DNA of 64,000 nt from Acetatifactor sp. Lineage in GTDB: Bacteria > Bacillota > Clostridia > Lachnospirales > Lachnospiraceae. Both the position numbers and the translations under genes were made by a program. The notes below the pieces were generated by a model, which was not told the DNA's origin, made no database searches, and saw only the letters and a list, made by a program, of their open reading frames with translations. Location: contig JAEEVF010000005.1 in NCBI GenBank assembly GCA_016290775.1, forward strand, positions 124,001-188,000, in the 5' to 3' direction. This document shows positions 27,483 through 36,459 of the stretch, piece after piece (within the stretch, counting starts at the first letter, position 1; each line of letters begins with the position of its first letter).

Positions 27483-28088
27483 ATGAACGGTAAGTTTTTC
27501 GATCTGAAAAAGGATAAACAGGATAGAATGATAAGCGCCGCACTGAAGGTGTTTGCCATTAACGGTTACCGTCATGCCAGCACGGACGACATCGTGAAGG
27601 AGGCAAACATCAGTAAGGGTTTGCTCTTTCACTATTTTGAGAATAAGCTTGGAGTGTATCAGTTTGTATATGATTACGCCGTGCGATACATGACGCTTGA
27701 GCTGAACACGCACGTGGGCGCGCGGGAAAAGAACCTGTTTGAGATCGAGCGTCAGATCCAATCCGCAAGGCTCGATGCCATGAAGACCTATCAGTACATG
27801 CAGCAGTTCCTGACAAGGACGCAGAGTGAGGACGTGAACGAAGCCCTTGTGGTCATCGCACAGCGAAGGGACATCCTGATGGATGCCTACGCGGACATCT
27901 ACCGCAGGATCAATTTCAACGCGTTGCCCCAGGGAACGGACGGAAGGCTCTTGTTCCAGATGATGGAGCACGCTGCGGACGGCCTGATCTTAGAGCGCCT
28001 GCAGGAGAACTCCTTCCAGGCCGACATGGTCCTCGAAGAGATCCTCCAATACATCAATTTCATGCAAAAGCTAGTGATGGGGAAATAA
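27483..28088 (+). CDS. TetR family transcriptional regulator
   Basis: A 201-residue regulator. Residues about 10-60 form the TetR helix-turn-helix, ending in ASTDDIVKEANISKGLLFHYF, the family signature; the rest is a helical ligand-binding domain with no recognised ligand. The ATG at 27483 is preceded by GGGAGC; an upstream in-frame ATG at 27444 falls in the promoter region. The divergent YtxH-like gene is a possible target. Confidence 0.92.
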   Translation: MNGKFFDLKKDKQDRMISAALKVFAINGYRHASTDDIVKEANISKGLLFHYFENKLGVYQFVYDYAVRYMTLELNTHVGAREKNLFEIERQIQSARLDAMKTYQYMQQFLTRTQSEDVNEALVVIAQRRDILMDAYADIYRRINFNALPQGTDGRLLFQMMEHAADGLILERLQENSFQADMVLEEILQYINFMQKLVMGK

Positions 28089-28105
28089 CCCCCTTCAGAA
28101 TACAA

Positions 28106-28135
28106 AAAGAGCAGAGGCGCGCGTCTCTGCTCTTT
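28106..28135. terminator. Bidirectional terminator between TetR gene and hydrolase gene
   Basis: AAAGAGCAGAG pairs with CTCTGCTCTTT around eight bases. A T-run follows on both strands (stronger on the minus strand), serving two convergent genes. Confidence 0.85.
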
Positions 28136-28151
28136 GATTTTGCGATATATG

Positions 28152-29156
28152 CTACAGGAATCTCTCGAACCAGATGCGGGAGAGTTCGGGCCACATGCTG
28201 ACGTCCGCGAAGGGATTGCCGTTAAAGTGTGGCATCTCGGGCGGCGCCTGCTGAGGCTCGGGCTCGAGCGCGGGATCGAGATGGAACTGGAGAACCAGCT
28301 CTTTATGACGCTCGGGCGTCATGTTCACGGCCGTATTGTTCTTGATGCGCTCTAATGCAAAGCCAAGCTGCTCGGTGGCATATTCTCCGCCATGTCCGCC
28401 GGAGAACAGGTCCATCCCTGCGGTGGAGAGGCCGTGCCAGCCGAAGGGGAACACGTAATGGGCAAAGGGTACGCCCTTTTCACGCAGTGCCATTGCAAAC
28501 AGGTAGGAATTCTCCACGGGGACAAGATTGTCCTCCGCGGTCTGCCATAGGAAGCACGGCGGCGTGTTTTCCGTAACCTGGGTTTCGCAGGAGAAATACT
28601 CCAGTTCTTCCGCTGAGGGCTCCTTGCCAAGGAGTGCCTGAATGGAGTAAACGTGCGTGTACTTGCCGGCGGTGATCACGGGATAGCCAAGGATGGCGCC
28701 GTCCGGACGATTGGAGATGGCATTCAGCTCCGCATCTGGATCGGAGACGTCTCCGAAATGTACGCAGAGGCTTGCGCAAACGTGACCGCCCGCGGAGAAG
28801 CCGCAGATTAGGAGCTTTGCGGGATCGATATGACATTCCGCCGCATTTTTTCGGATCAGGCGCACGGCGCGCGAAAGGTCCGACATGGGCTGCTTTTTCA
28901 GCGGCACGCACATGGTGATGTCATTGGTGTAGGTCAGAACGAAAGCGTTCAGGCCCATGCGATAATATGTCAGGGCAACCAGTTCGCCCTCATGCGGCGC
29001 GAGCATGCAGTAGCCGCCGCCGGGCACCACGATCATGCATTTGCGGGGCGTGTCGTCCTCGTCGTGAAGATATGCATGCAGGTTGGGCATGAAGCCGTAG
29101 GCGGCTTCGTAGGTATATTCCTCAGGTTTCCAAAGGTCTTGTCGAAAAGTTTTCAT
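28152..29156 (-). CDS. Alpha/beta hydrolase, carbohydrate-esterase-like
   Basis: A 334-residue esterase with the oxyanion motif VVPGGGY and nucleophile Ser121 in CGFSAGGHVCAS. Likely acid and base lie in TAEDNLVPVENS and in FGWHGLS. This layout is that of the COG0657/BD-FAE group, which removes acetyl or feruloyl groups from xylan, so it may help the GH10 xylanase at 18.6 kb. No signal peptide is present, so it would act inside the cell on imported oligosaccharides. The last 60 residues form a Pro/Glu-rich extension. It lies 15 bp after DUF6062, so the two are probably one operon. Confidence 0.85.
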   Translation of the reverse strand: MKTFRQDLWKPEEYTYEAAYGFMPNLHAYLHDEDDTPRKCMIVVPGGGYCMLAPHEGELVALTYYRMGLNAFVLTYTNDITMCVPLKKQPMSDLSRAVRLIRKNAAECHIDPAKLLICGFSAGGHVCASLCVHFGDVSDPDAELNAISNRPDGAILGYPVITAGKYTHVYSIQALLGKEPSAEELEYFSCETQVTENTPPCFLWQTAEDNLVPVENSYLFAMALREKGVPFAHYVFPFGWHGLSTAGMDLFSGGHGGEYATEQLGFALERIKNNTAVNMTPERHKELVLQFHLDPALEPEPQQAPPEMPHFNGNPFADVSMWPELSRIWFERFL

Positions 29157-29171
29157 CGGTCGGTACTTCCT

Positions 29172-29939
29172 TTACTTTTTTGCTTTATAGGGTCCGTCAG
29201 CGGGATAACCGCCTTTGAGCTTTTGCATGCCGCGCTGGATGGCGTCTCTGGAATTTTTCCAGTCCGCGCCGGCGTTCTGATAATCAAACATTTCCACCAT
29301 CCACGCCACGTCCTCAGAAACTCGCTCCAGGTTGTTTTCCATCAGGGGGATCACCATGGCAAAGAATTCGCTCTTTTCCTTATCGCCGAGCTTAAGCTCC
29401 GCGGCATCGCAAAGGTCGCCAAAATGGGAGAGGCAAAAGCCCTTGCTGTTTTTGATCTTGTCGCGGAACACGTCATCCTGCTTGTAAAGGTAAAAGAAGG
29501 TGTCCATATAGCGCTCGTAGGTGTCAGCGAAGTGTTTGCAGACATAGCAGGATTGCTCCTTGCGCTGCACCCAGGCACCAAAGGAGGAGACGGGAGCGTC
29601 GCCCTTCGGACGCATCAGCTTGTCCTTGAAGGAGAGCTTTCCCGGCGCAAAACCACGGGCCTGCTCTTTGAATTCCTGGATGATCCTGCGGTAGTGCGTC
29701 TTTAAGATCCAGGCATTGCCCAGGGTGTTGCCGTAATCAAACATTTTCTGGAAATGCGTGCGGCAAAAGCCTGCCTTGTCCGTCATGTCACGTACGTCCG
29801 CTTCCATGTAGGAGGCGCTGCTTCCCAGCACGAAATCGATCAGGTCCTGCTCCACTTCGCGTTCAATGAAGCAAAAGGGGCATTCGTCCTTTGCGTCCAC
29901 GGCATCGTTTAGGGGAATGGTGTACAATTGTTCCTTCAT
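29172..29939 (-). CDS. DUF6062 family protein with duplicated Cys motifs
   Basis: A 255-residue cytosolic protein. It carries two copies of a CxxC...C-x3-H arrangement: CPFC with FCRTHF in the first half, and CYVC with FCLSHF in the second half, each probably binding a zinc ion. This suggests internal duplication. It matches proteins annotated DUF6062 in Clostridia; function is unknown. An AAGGAGGG site precedes the ATG. The divergent two-component system starts 186 bp away. Confidence 0.82.
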   Translation of the reverse strand: MKEQLYTIPLNDAVDAKDECPFCFIEREVEQDLIDFVLGSSASYMEADVRDMTDKAGFCRTHFQKMFDYGNTLGNAWILKTHYRRIIQEFKEQARGFAPGKLSFKDKLMRPKGDAPVSSFGAWVQRKEQSCYVCKHFADTYERYMDTFFYLYKQDDVFRDKIKNSKGFCLSHFGDLCDAAELKLGDKEKSEFFAMVIPLMENNLERVSEDVAWMVEMFDYQNAGADWKNSRDAIQRGMQKLKGGYPADGPYKAKK

Positions 29940-30051
29940 TCGGATCCCTCCTTGGGAGGCTTTGCATTAAGTGACCTCCACGCTTTATTTTAATGGAAAA
30001 TGACGGAAAAAGCAAGGAGAAGCGAACGGGCGCTTTAAGAATTGATTATCA

Positions 30052-30104
30052 TTGTTTAAGATTTGTTTAAGGTGCTTGCGACGATGCATGGAGAGTATTA
30101 GAAT
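30052..30104 (+). promoter_or_regulatory. Response-regulator promoter with 11-bp-spaced direct repeats
   Basis: TTGTTTAAG occurs at 30052-30060 and again at 30063-30071, one DNA turn apart, a pattern typical of OmpR/PhoB-type binding; a related CTTTAAG lies about two turns upstream. TTGCGA at 30076-30081 and TAGAAT at 30099-30104 are 17 bp apart and may form the promoter. The repeats sit where an activator would bind, suggesting autoregulation. Confidence 0.65.
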
Positions 30105-30125
30105 AGAGCATGGGAGGGGTATCGT

Positions 30126-30818
30126 ATGTATCATATTTTGCTGTGTGACGACGAAGAGGACATTCTTTACGCATTAAAAATTTATCTGAAAAATCCCGAA
30201 TATCAATTCTTTGAAGCGCATACCGGAAAGGAAGCCGTGGATCTGGTGCGGAGCGAGACCATAGATCTTGTTCTTTTGGACATTATGATGCCTGTGATGG
30301 ATGGGCTTACGGCGCTGGAGGAGATCCGAAAGATCAGTAACGTGCCGGTGCTTTTCCTGACGGCGAAGAGCGAGGACATGGACAAGATCGTTGGTCTTGG
30401 AGAGGGCGCGGATGATTACGTCACGAAGCCTTTCAATCCCATGGAGGTGGTGGCCAGAGTGAAGTCGCACCTTCGCAGGTACACGCTTCTTGGCGGCAGC
30501 ATCATGCCAAATCACACGCTCCGCATTGGCGGGATCGAGTTGAATGATGACAGGCGGGAGGTCATTCTCGACGGCGACGTAGTGAATCTCACGCCGACGG
30601 AATATCAGATCTTAAAGCTTCTCATGAGTCATCCGGGGAAGGTGTTCTCGCCCGCGGAGATTTACGAGAACGTTTGGAAGGAAGATGCAGAATTTGGAAG
30701 CGAGGGAACCGTGGCCGTGCACATCCGGCACCTGCGGGAAAAAATCGAGATCGATCCCGCGCAGCCAAGGTACCTTAAGGTGATCTGGGGACAGGGGTAT
30801 CGCATGGAGGAAAGCTAA
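30126..30818 (+). CDS. OmpR/PhoB-type response regulator
   Basis: A 230-residue regulator with an N-terminal receiver domain (CDDEEDI acidic pair, Asp52 in VLLDIMMPVMDG, KPFNP switch) and a C-terminal winged helix (VNLTPTEYQILKLL, ending with the conserved VWGQGYRME). It should bind DNA when phosphorylated by the kinase encoded 3 bp downstream. The signal is not known. Confidence 0.96.
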   Translation: MYHILLCDDEEDILYALKIYLKNPEYQFFEAHTGKEAVDLVRSETIDLVLLDIMMPVMDGLTALEEIRKISNVPVLFLTAKSEDMDKIVGLGEGADDYVTKPFNPMEVVARVKSHLRRYTLLGGSIMPNHTLRIGGIELNDDRREVILDGDVVNLTPTEYQILKLLMSHPGKVFSPAEIYENVWKEDAEFGSEGTVAVHIRHLREKIEIDPAQPRYLKVIWGQGYRMEES

Positions 30819-30821
30819 GTG

Positions 30822-32849
30822 ATGGCAGAAGAATTGATGGTATTGGAGCCGAAGGAACAGACGGAGGAGAATCCGAAGCCAAAGGAGCATAAATTGGCCA
30901 GGAAGCTCTTGTTTTGTGTGTTTTTGATCCTCTTGCTCGTAAGCATCACGACGGCCGCTTTTACAGGCGTTGGCATGACGTTCCTCGTAGGCGAAGGCGT
31001 GCCTTGGATGAATCAGGAGAGCGTCGAGAATCTGCTTGCCAAAATGATGACGGAAGGGGCGCTGGAGTCAAAACTCGCAAATTATGTTTCCATTTTGCAG
31101 GCGGAGGGAGAAGTCGTCGACAGCGAAGGCATGAAGAGTTTACTGGGTTCGTTCCTGGCGGACAAAATTTTGCATCTTGCCATCGATGAGAGCTTTGCGG
31201 CGGCCAATGAGTTTGCTGAAAAGTATGGGATAAAGTATTCCATCGTACACCCTTATGGAAGGCCACTAGGCGGAACGCTTGGCATGAGTGATCTGGCGGA
31301 GTCGGCGAAGTATTCCGTGGCATATACGGAAGAAGAAACAGGGGAGATGATCAGGTACAGCGTAACCTTAAGTTTTAACATGCAAAACTTTCAGTCCATT
31401 TTGACGGAGCCATACGAGGTGCAGAGCTTTTGGGTCTTGCATCGTGAAGCCATTCTGGTCGGTTTTATCATTTCGATCCTTCTTTCCTTATGCCTGCTTG
31501 TTGCGACCTGCAACATGGTCCGCAGAAAGGATCCGGAAGTAGGGCGCGTCTTGGACAAGCTTCCGATCGGATTGTTTGTTTTGATCTTTCTGGCCTTGGA
31601 ATACCTTTTGTGGAGGTCATTTCAGACTTCCGTGCTCAAGTTTTTGACCTGGCATGAATATGATCTCGGGTTGCTGAAGGCAACTTGCGTCTGGATCCTT
31701 TTGGTGGCGCTTCCGCTCGGGATTATTTACTTCCTGGTCTGGAGACTGAAGCACTCTGGCTGGTATCGTGGAACTTTTTGTTATTGGATCTTTATGGCGC
31801 TGAAAAAGCTGGTGCTTGGCTGGGTGAACATCTTCCAAAACCTTGCGCTGGTCTGGAAGGCACTCCTGTTAGAACTTGTGATCACTGCCGCAGAGTGCGC
31901 GATCATTTTTGCGGCGCTTCCGCTGGGACTTAACTTGGTCCGGCTTCTTGTGGCCTTTGGGATCTTTAAGGTGATCTTGATCCCGTTCCTGCTTTGGTAT
32001 TGCATCGCACTCGGCAAGGTCGAAAAGGGCCTACGCGAGATCGCGGGCGGGAATCTGGAAGCACACGTGGACGTGGAAAAACTGCCGGGTGCCTTGCAGA
32101 GCTTTGGAAAGGACATCAATTCCATGGCGGGTAGCGTTTCCGATGCCGTGGAGGAGCGGATGAAGAGCGAGAGGCTCAAGACTGAGCTGATCACCAACGT
32201 TTCCCATGACATCAAGACGCCGCTTACGTCGATCATCAATTTCTCGGATCTGATCGCGAAGGAGGAAACGGAAAATGAGAAGGTGAAGGAATATGCCGAC
32301 CATTTGCATGCGCAGTCTTCCAAGCTAAAGAAACTGATCGAGGACTTGATCGAGGCATCCAAGGCCTCCACGGGAAACATGGAGGCGCATCTTGAGCCGT
32401 GCGATGCAAGCGTTCTTTTGGGACAATGCCTTGGAGAGTATGAGACGCGCCTTCGCGAAAAGGGCCTGGAGCTGATCTTAAAGCAAAGTAAAGAGCCTCT
32501 TCGGATCATGGCGGACACGCGGATGTTGTGGCGTGTTTTCGACAATCTGATGTCGAACGTGTGCAAGTATTCTCAAGAGAATACGAGGGTATATCTTTCC
32601 GCCGAGCGGCGTCAGGGAGCTGCAGTGATCACATTTAAGAATGTTTCAAAATATGCGCTCGACATGTCGCCGGAGGAACTGATGGAGCGGTTTGTGCGCG
32701 GTGACCTTTCCAGGCATACGGAAGGGCACGGCCTTGGGCTTTCCATTGCAAGGAGCCTGATGGAGCTGCAGGGCGGACAGATCACGCTGGACGTGGATGC
32801 GGACCTTTTTAAGGCGACGCTGGAATTTCCGCTGGTCAGTGAAGCATAG
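30822..32849 (+). CDS. Sensor histidine kinase
   Basis: A 675-residue kinase paired with the preceding regulator. It has a membrane helix near residues 28-52, an extracytoplasmic domain (about 55-205), then about five hydrophobic helices between residues 210 and 400, a HAMP-like linker, HisKA with His462 in NVSHDIKTPL, and an HATPase domain with FDNLMSNVCKYS and GHGLGLSIA. GTG at 30819 or ATG at 30822 may start the protein; GGAGG at 30806-30810 fits both. The extra membrane helices suggest the signal is sensed at the membrane. A terminator follows. Confidence 0.93.
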   Translation: MAEELMVLEPKEQTEENPKPKEHKLARKLLFCVFLILLLVSITTAAFTGVGMTFLVGEGVPWMNQESVENLLAKMMTEGALESKLANYVSILQAEGEVVDSEGMKSLLGSFLADKILHLAIDESFAAANEFAEKYGIKYSIVHPYGRPLGGTLGMSDLAESAKYSVAYTEEETGEMIRYSVTLSFNMQNFQSILTEPYEVQSFWVLHREAILVGFIISILLSLCLLVATCNMVRRKDPEVGRVLDKLPIGLFVLIFLALEYLLWRSFQTSVLKFLTWHEYDLGLLKATCVWILLVALPLGIIYFLVWRLKHSGWYRGTFCYWIFMALKKLVLGWVNIFQNLALVWKALLLELVITAAECAIIFAALPLGLNLVRLLVAFGIFKVILIPFLLWYCIALGKVEKGLREIAGGNLEAHVDVEKLPGALQSFGKDINSMAGSVSDAVEERMKSERLKTELITNVSHDIKTPLTSIINFSDLIAKEETENEKVKEYADHLHAQSSKLKKLIEDLIEASKASTGNMEAHLEPCDASVLLGQCLGEYETRLREKGLELILKQSKEPLRIMADTRMLWRVFDNLMSNVCKYSQENTRVYLSAERRQGAAVITFKNVSKYALDMSPEELMERFVRGDLSRHTEGHGLGLSIARSLMELQGGQITLDVDADLFKATLEFPLVSEA

Positions 32850-32861
32850 AAGGATTATAAT

Positions 32862-32896
32862 AAAGCCATCAAGGCAGATTGCCTTGGTGGCTTTTT
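32862..32896 (+). terminator. Rho-independent terminator after the histidine kinase gene
   Basis: AAAGCCATCAAGGCA pairs with TGCCTTGGTGGCTTT (with G-T pairs) and is followed by a T-run. Confidence 0.88.
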
Positions 32897-32924
32897 GATT
32901 AGGCAAGATGACGGAGGATGGAAG

Positions 32925-35459
32925 ATGCTATACTGTGTGCCTGCAAAGGATCGAAGCATGAAGAGCGTGGAAAGAAAGGGCGATGCCCTTTTTGTGACGT
33001 TACAAAGCGGCTTGCAAAAGCTGACGCCGCTTAGCGACGGGATTATCCGCGTGCAATTTACGGGGAAGGAAAGCTTTTCAGACGCGGAAAAGCCTGGGAT
33101 TGTAAAGCTTCCTGCATTTTCTGACTGGACCCATGAGGAGACGGCGGAGAAGTTGACTGTGCGCACAAAGGCGATCTCGCTGGTGATCCACAAGAAGAGC
33201 AACCGCTTTTGCTATTATGACGCCAAGGGAGAACTTCTGCTCGCAGAGAGTGAGGGGCGAAGCAAGGAACTGGAAGAGATCCCGACCTATCGCCTGGCGG
33301 ATCAAGCCATGGAGAAGGTGTTTGTAGACACGCCGGACGGCAGGAAAGAGGTCGTTCGTGATGCCGCAAGGGTGCAGGTGGGGACGGCATATCATACAAG
33401 GCTTCATCTGATCTTTGGAGAGGAAGCGCTATTTGGTCTTGGCCAGCATGAGGAAGGCTATGGGTCGCTTCGCGGGAAGCGCATCTACCTGCATCAGGCG
33501 AACAGAAAGATCGCGGTACCGCTCCTTGTTTCCACGAAGGGCTACGGGCTCCTTTTGAACACTTATGCGCCCGCCATCTTTAATGATACGGAGGAGGGGA
33601 CTTATCTTTATACGGAGACGGATCCGGAGATGGATTTCTTTTTCATTGCAGGCGCGGCGTTTGCCAGGGAGAAAGAAGTGGCGTTAGCAGGGAAGAAAGA
33701 AGCGGCATTTGCAGGAGAGAAAGAAGGTGCCTGGGAGTGCGGAACGTCCGCCATGGACGGCGTGGTCCGCGGGTATCGCTTCCTTACGGGAAAGGCTGCG
33801 ATGTTGCCCAGGTGGGCTTTTGGTTACTGGCAGTCGCAGGAAAGATATGAAACCCAGGAGGAAATCCTTGGCGTTGCGAAAGAATATCGTGACAGAGGGA
33901 TCGGGCTGGATTGCATCGTGCTGGACTGGTGCTCCTGGCCTGACGGACAGTGGGGTCAGAAAACCCTTGATCCGGAAAGATTTCCTGATCCGGACCTTAT
34001 GACGAAAACGCTCCATGCAGAGCACGTGCACTTTATGATTTCCGTTTGGCCAAACCTCACGGAAGGGACGGAGAATTACGAAGAGTTTCAAAAAAAGGGC
34101 CTTTTGCTTCCTGGGATCAACAATTATAACCCGCTGGAGGCGGAGGGGAGAAAAACCTATTGGCAGCAGGCGGAAAAAGGGATCTTTTGCCACGGCGTGG
34201 ATGCATGGTGGTGCGATAACAGCGAGCCCTTCACGCCGGAATGGAATACGCTGATCCGTCCAGAGAGCGCGAAAAGCTACGAAGAGTATTGCAAAACGGC
34301 ATCGCTCCACCTTCCGCAGGATCGGATCAATGCCTATGGTTTTTATCATGCGCAGGCGCTTTATGAGGGCCAGAGGGGATATTACGAAAAGCTGCGCGAG
34401 CAGGGGGAGAATGTTCGGGAAAAGCGCGTGGTCAATCTGACCAGGAGCGGGTACGTTGGGCAGCAGCGTTTTGCAGCCGTGCTTTGGTCAGGGGACATTT
34501 CCGCGTCTTGGGAGACGCTTCGCCGTCAGATCGCGGCAGGCACAAATTTCTGCGCCAGCGGCCTTCCGTATTGGACCGTGGACATCGGCGCGTTCTTTGT
34601 GAAGAATGGCCTGCAATGGTTCTGGGACGGGCAATATGACGAGACGACCAAGAATCCGGCCTATTGTGAACTGTTTACGAGATGGTATCAGTGGGGCGCA
34701 TTTCTTCCCGTTTTTCGCGGGCACGGGACCGACTGCAGACGGGAGCTTTGGGAGTTTGACCGGCCTGAAGCGCCGTTTTATCAGGCACTGCTCTTGGCAA
34801 ATCGCACAAGATATGAACTAATGCCCTATTTATATTCCCTCGCAGGTCAGGTGACTCTAGAGGATGCAAGCTTTATGAAGCCCCTTTCCTTTGGCTTCTC
34901 GGAGGATCCCGAAACCTGGGAGATCACGGATCAGTACCTTGTAGGAAAGGAATTGATGGTCTGCCCGGTGACGGAAAGTCACTATTTTGGTAAGGACGAG
35001 GCGGAAAAGAGAGGCGCAAAGTGTGTGCGAAAGGTCTATCTGCCCGTGGGCTGCGGCTGGTATGATTTCTGGACGGAGCGCTATTACGAGGGAGGACAGT
35101 GGATCCTTGCGGATGCTCCGCTCGAGCATATCCCCGTGTTTGTCAGGGCGGGAAGCATTCTCCCGAAAACGGCATTTGCGCTTTCCACGGAGGAACAGAC
35201 GGGGGAAATCTATTTCCAGGTCTATGACGGCAAGGATGGGAGTTTCCTTCTTTATGAAGATGAGGGAGACGGTTATGGTTATGAGAAGGGCGAATGCAAG
35301 GTGACGTTTCTTCGCTGGCTCTCCAAGGAACAAAAGCTTCTTTGCAAAGAAATAAACAAAGGAACGTGTGGCGGAGCAGCAGATGATGGATCTGGTGAGG
35401 ACGCGGGCAACCAGGCAAAGGCCCTTGCAGATCGCATCCGCGTCGTAAGACCGCTATAA
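32925..35459 (+). CDS. Glycoside hydrolase family 31 (alpha-glucosidase or alpha-xylosidase)
   Basis: An 844-residue cytosolic enzyme with no signal peptide. A beta-sandwich N-terminus precedes the GH31 barrel. The nucleophile should be Asp431 in DAWWCDNSEPF and the acid/base Asp524 in LWSGDISAS; GLDCIVLDWCSWPDG and FRGHGTD are other family blocks. A C-terminal beta domain follows. It releases alpha-linked glucose or xylose from oligosaccharide ends; exact specificity cannot be told. At residues 247-270 lie three tandem 8-residue units (see repeat entry). The ATG at 32925 follows ACGGAGGA. The AraC regulator gene is convergent 39 bp away, and a sugar ABC importer lies beyond. Confidence 0.9.
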   Translation: MLYCVPAKDRSMKSVERKGDALFVTLQSGLQKLTPLSDGIIRVQFTGKESFSDAEKPGIVKLPAFSDWTHEETAEKLTVRTKAISLVIHKKSNRFCYYDAKGELLLAESEGRSKELEEIPTYRLADQAMEKVFVDTPDGRKEVVRDAARVQVGTAYHTRLHLIFGEEALFGLGQHEEGYGSLRGKRIYLHQANRKIAVPLLVSTKGYGLLLNTYAPAIFNDTEEGTYLYTETDPEMDFFFIAGAAFAREKEVALAGKKEAAFAGEKEGAWECGTSAMDGVVRGYRFLTGKAAMLPRWAFGYWQSQERYETQEEILGVAKEYRDRGIGLDCIVLDWCSWPDGQWGQKTLDPERFPDPDLMTKTLHAEHVHFMISVWPNLTEGTENYEEFQKKGLLLPGINNYNPLEAEGRKTYWQQAEKGIFCHGVDAWWCDNSEPFTPEWNTLIRPESAKSYEEYCKTASLHLPQDRINAYGFYHAQALYEGQRGYYEKLREQGENVREKRVVNLTRSGYVGQQRFAAVLWSGDISASWETLRRQIAAGTNFCASGLPYWTVDIGAFFVKNGLQWFWDGQYDETTKNPAYCELFTRWYQWGAFLPVFRGHGTDCRRELWEFDRPEAPFYQALLLANRTRYELMPYLYSLAGQVTLEDASFMKPLSFGFSEDPETWEITDQYLVGKELMVCPVTESHYFGKDEAEKRGAKCVRKVYLPVGCGWYDFWTERYYEGGQWILADAPLEHIPVFVRAGSILPKTAFALSTEEQTGEIYFQVYDGKDGSFLLYEDEGDGYGYEKGECKVTFLRWLSKEQKLLCKEINKGTCGGAADDGSGEDAGNQAKALADRIRVVRPL
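33663..33734 (+). repeat. Three in-frame 24-bp tandem repeats inside the GH31 gene
   Basis: Units at 33663-33686, 33687-33710 and 33711-33734 encode AREKEVAL, AGKKEAAF and AGEKEGAW. They sit between a FFFIAGAAF strand and the CGTSAMDGVVRGY segment, probably in a surface loop. Confidence 0.85.
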
Positions 35460-35498
35460 ACACAGGCAGTGTTGTTTTTACACTCAGCCCTGCATGGT

Positions 35499-36302
35499 TC
35501 AATTCATGTCCGAACGGGGAGAAGTGCCTGCATATTTTACGTAAGCGCGGTAGAAGGAACTGTAATCCGTAAAGCCGCTCTGCAGGGCCGCGTCCATGGC
35601 GGAGGCCCCGTTCAGCATGGCCTGCTTTGCCAGGATGATGCGCTTGTTGCGCACGTAATCCATGGTGGTTGTGCCAAGGTATTTCTTGAAACTGGCATTT
35701 AGATAATTCTTACTGATAAAGAAGTGGGATGCAATGTCGTCCAAGGTCTGGTTCTCCGTGAGGTGACCGTTGACGTAATGAATGATCTCCAGCATTTTGT
35801 CAGGGAGGGCATTGACAAGGGTTGCAGGTTTTAACTCGCGCGCAAGGAGGTGGATCTGCGCGAGCAGTGCTTCCAAAAAGATCGGAGAAAGCATTTCGCG
35901 CACCTCTGCCGGCTGGTCGTCCAACCGATGTAATTGATAAAAAAAGTCATCGAGATGATATGCTTCCGTGTGTTCGTAAAGGACCTCCGGGGAGCGTTTT
36001 TTTTTGCCATTTGGCATGAGGTCAGTAAGGAGCTGCCTGCGCTCTGGCATCAGATTGTCCGGAGACAGGAACAGCACGTTGCGCACGTAATCCGCACGCG
36101 AATTGACCCGGATGCCGTGAAGGACGCCGGGGGAGATGAGAAAAAGCGTATGTGGTTTTAAGGGATAGATCTTTCCTTCCACCATGATATCTGCGTCGCC
36201 TGAAATGAAATAATAGATTTCGTAGACGGAGTGGAAATGACCATCCAGCTGGGAATAAACCTTTTTGTCTTTTTTATGATATTCCAAAACTGAGATTTCC
36301 AT
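35499..36302 (-). CDS. AraC family transcriptional regulator
   Basis: A 267-residue regulator. Residues 1-130 form a cupin-type sensor (DGHFHSVYEIYYFISGDADI and a LFLISPGVLHGI strand), and the last 100 residues form two helix-turn-helix motifs (DDIASHFFISKNYLNASFKK; SGFTDYSSFYRAYVKYAGTSP). This AraC class usually binds a sugar and activates transport and hydrolase genes. It is divergent from the ABC permease genes, which are likely targets through the 157-bp intergenic region. Confidence 0.93.
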   Translation of the reverse strand: MEISVLEYHKKDKKVYSQLDGHFHSVYEIYYFISGDADIMVEGKIYPLKPHTLFLISPGVLHGIRVNSRADYVRNVLFLSPDNLMPERRQLLTDLMPNGKKKRSPEVLYEHTEAYHLDDFFYQLHRLDDQPAEVREMLSPIFLEALLAQIHLLARELKPATLVNALPDKMLEIIHYVNGHLTENQTLDDIASHFFISKNYLNASFKKYLGTTTMDYVRNKRIILAKQAMLNGASAMDAALQSGFTDYSSFYRAYVKYAGTSPRSDMN

Positions 36303-36363
36303 AAGCTCACCTCGAGGCTATTCTATACGATTTGTGTGATTTTTGCAATGTTTAAAAAACTTT

Positions 36364-36379
36364 TTACAAAGATTTGTAA
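36364..36379. repeat. 16-bp inverted repeat upstream of the ABC importer
   Basis: TTACAAAGATTTGTAA has perfect 7-bp arms around GA. It lies about 12 bp upstream of a -10-like TATGAT (36392-36397) for the ABC operon, a likely site for a dimeric regulator. Confidence 0.55.
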
Positions 36380-36459
36380 CTGCTTACGTGATATGATTGG
36401 ATGGAAGGGCTTACATGGCAATAAATAATAGCATTTCGAAACTGAAGGAGGTATGTTCA

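Noticed and set aside
35499..35540. tRNA-like GGTTCAATTC stretch
   Set aside because: It is inside the AraC coding sequence and no cloverleaf arms surround it; no other tRNA was found in the window.
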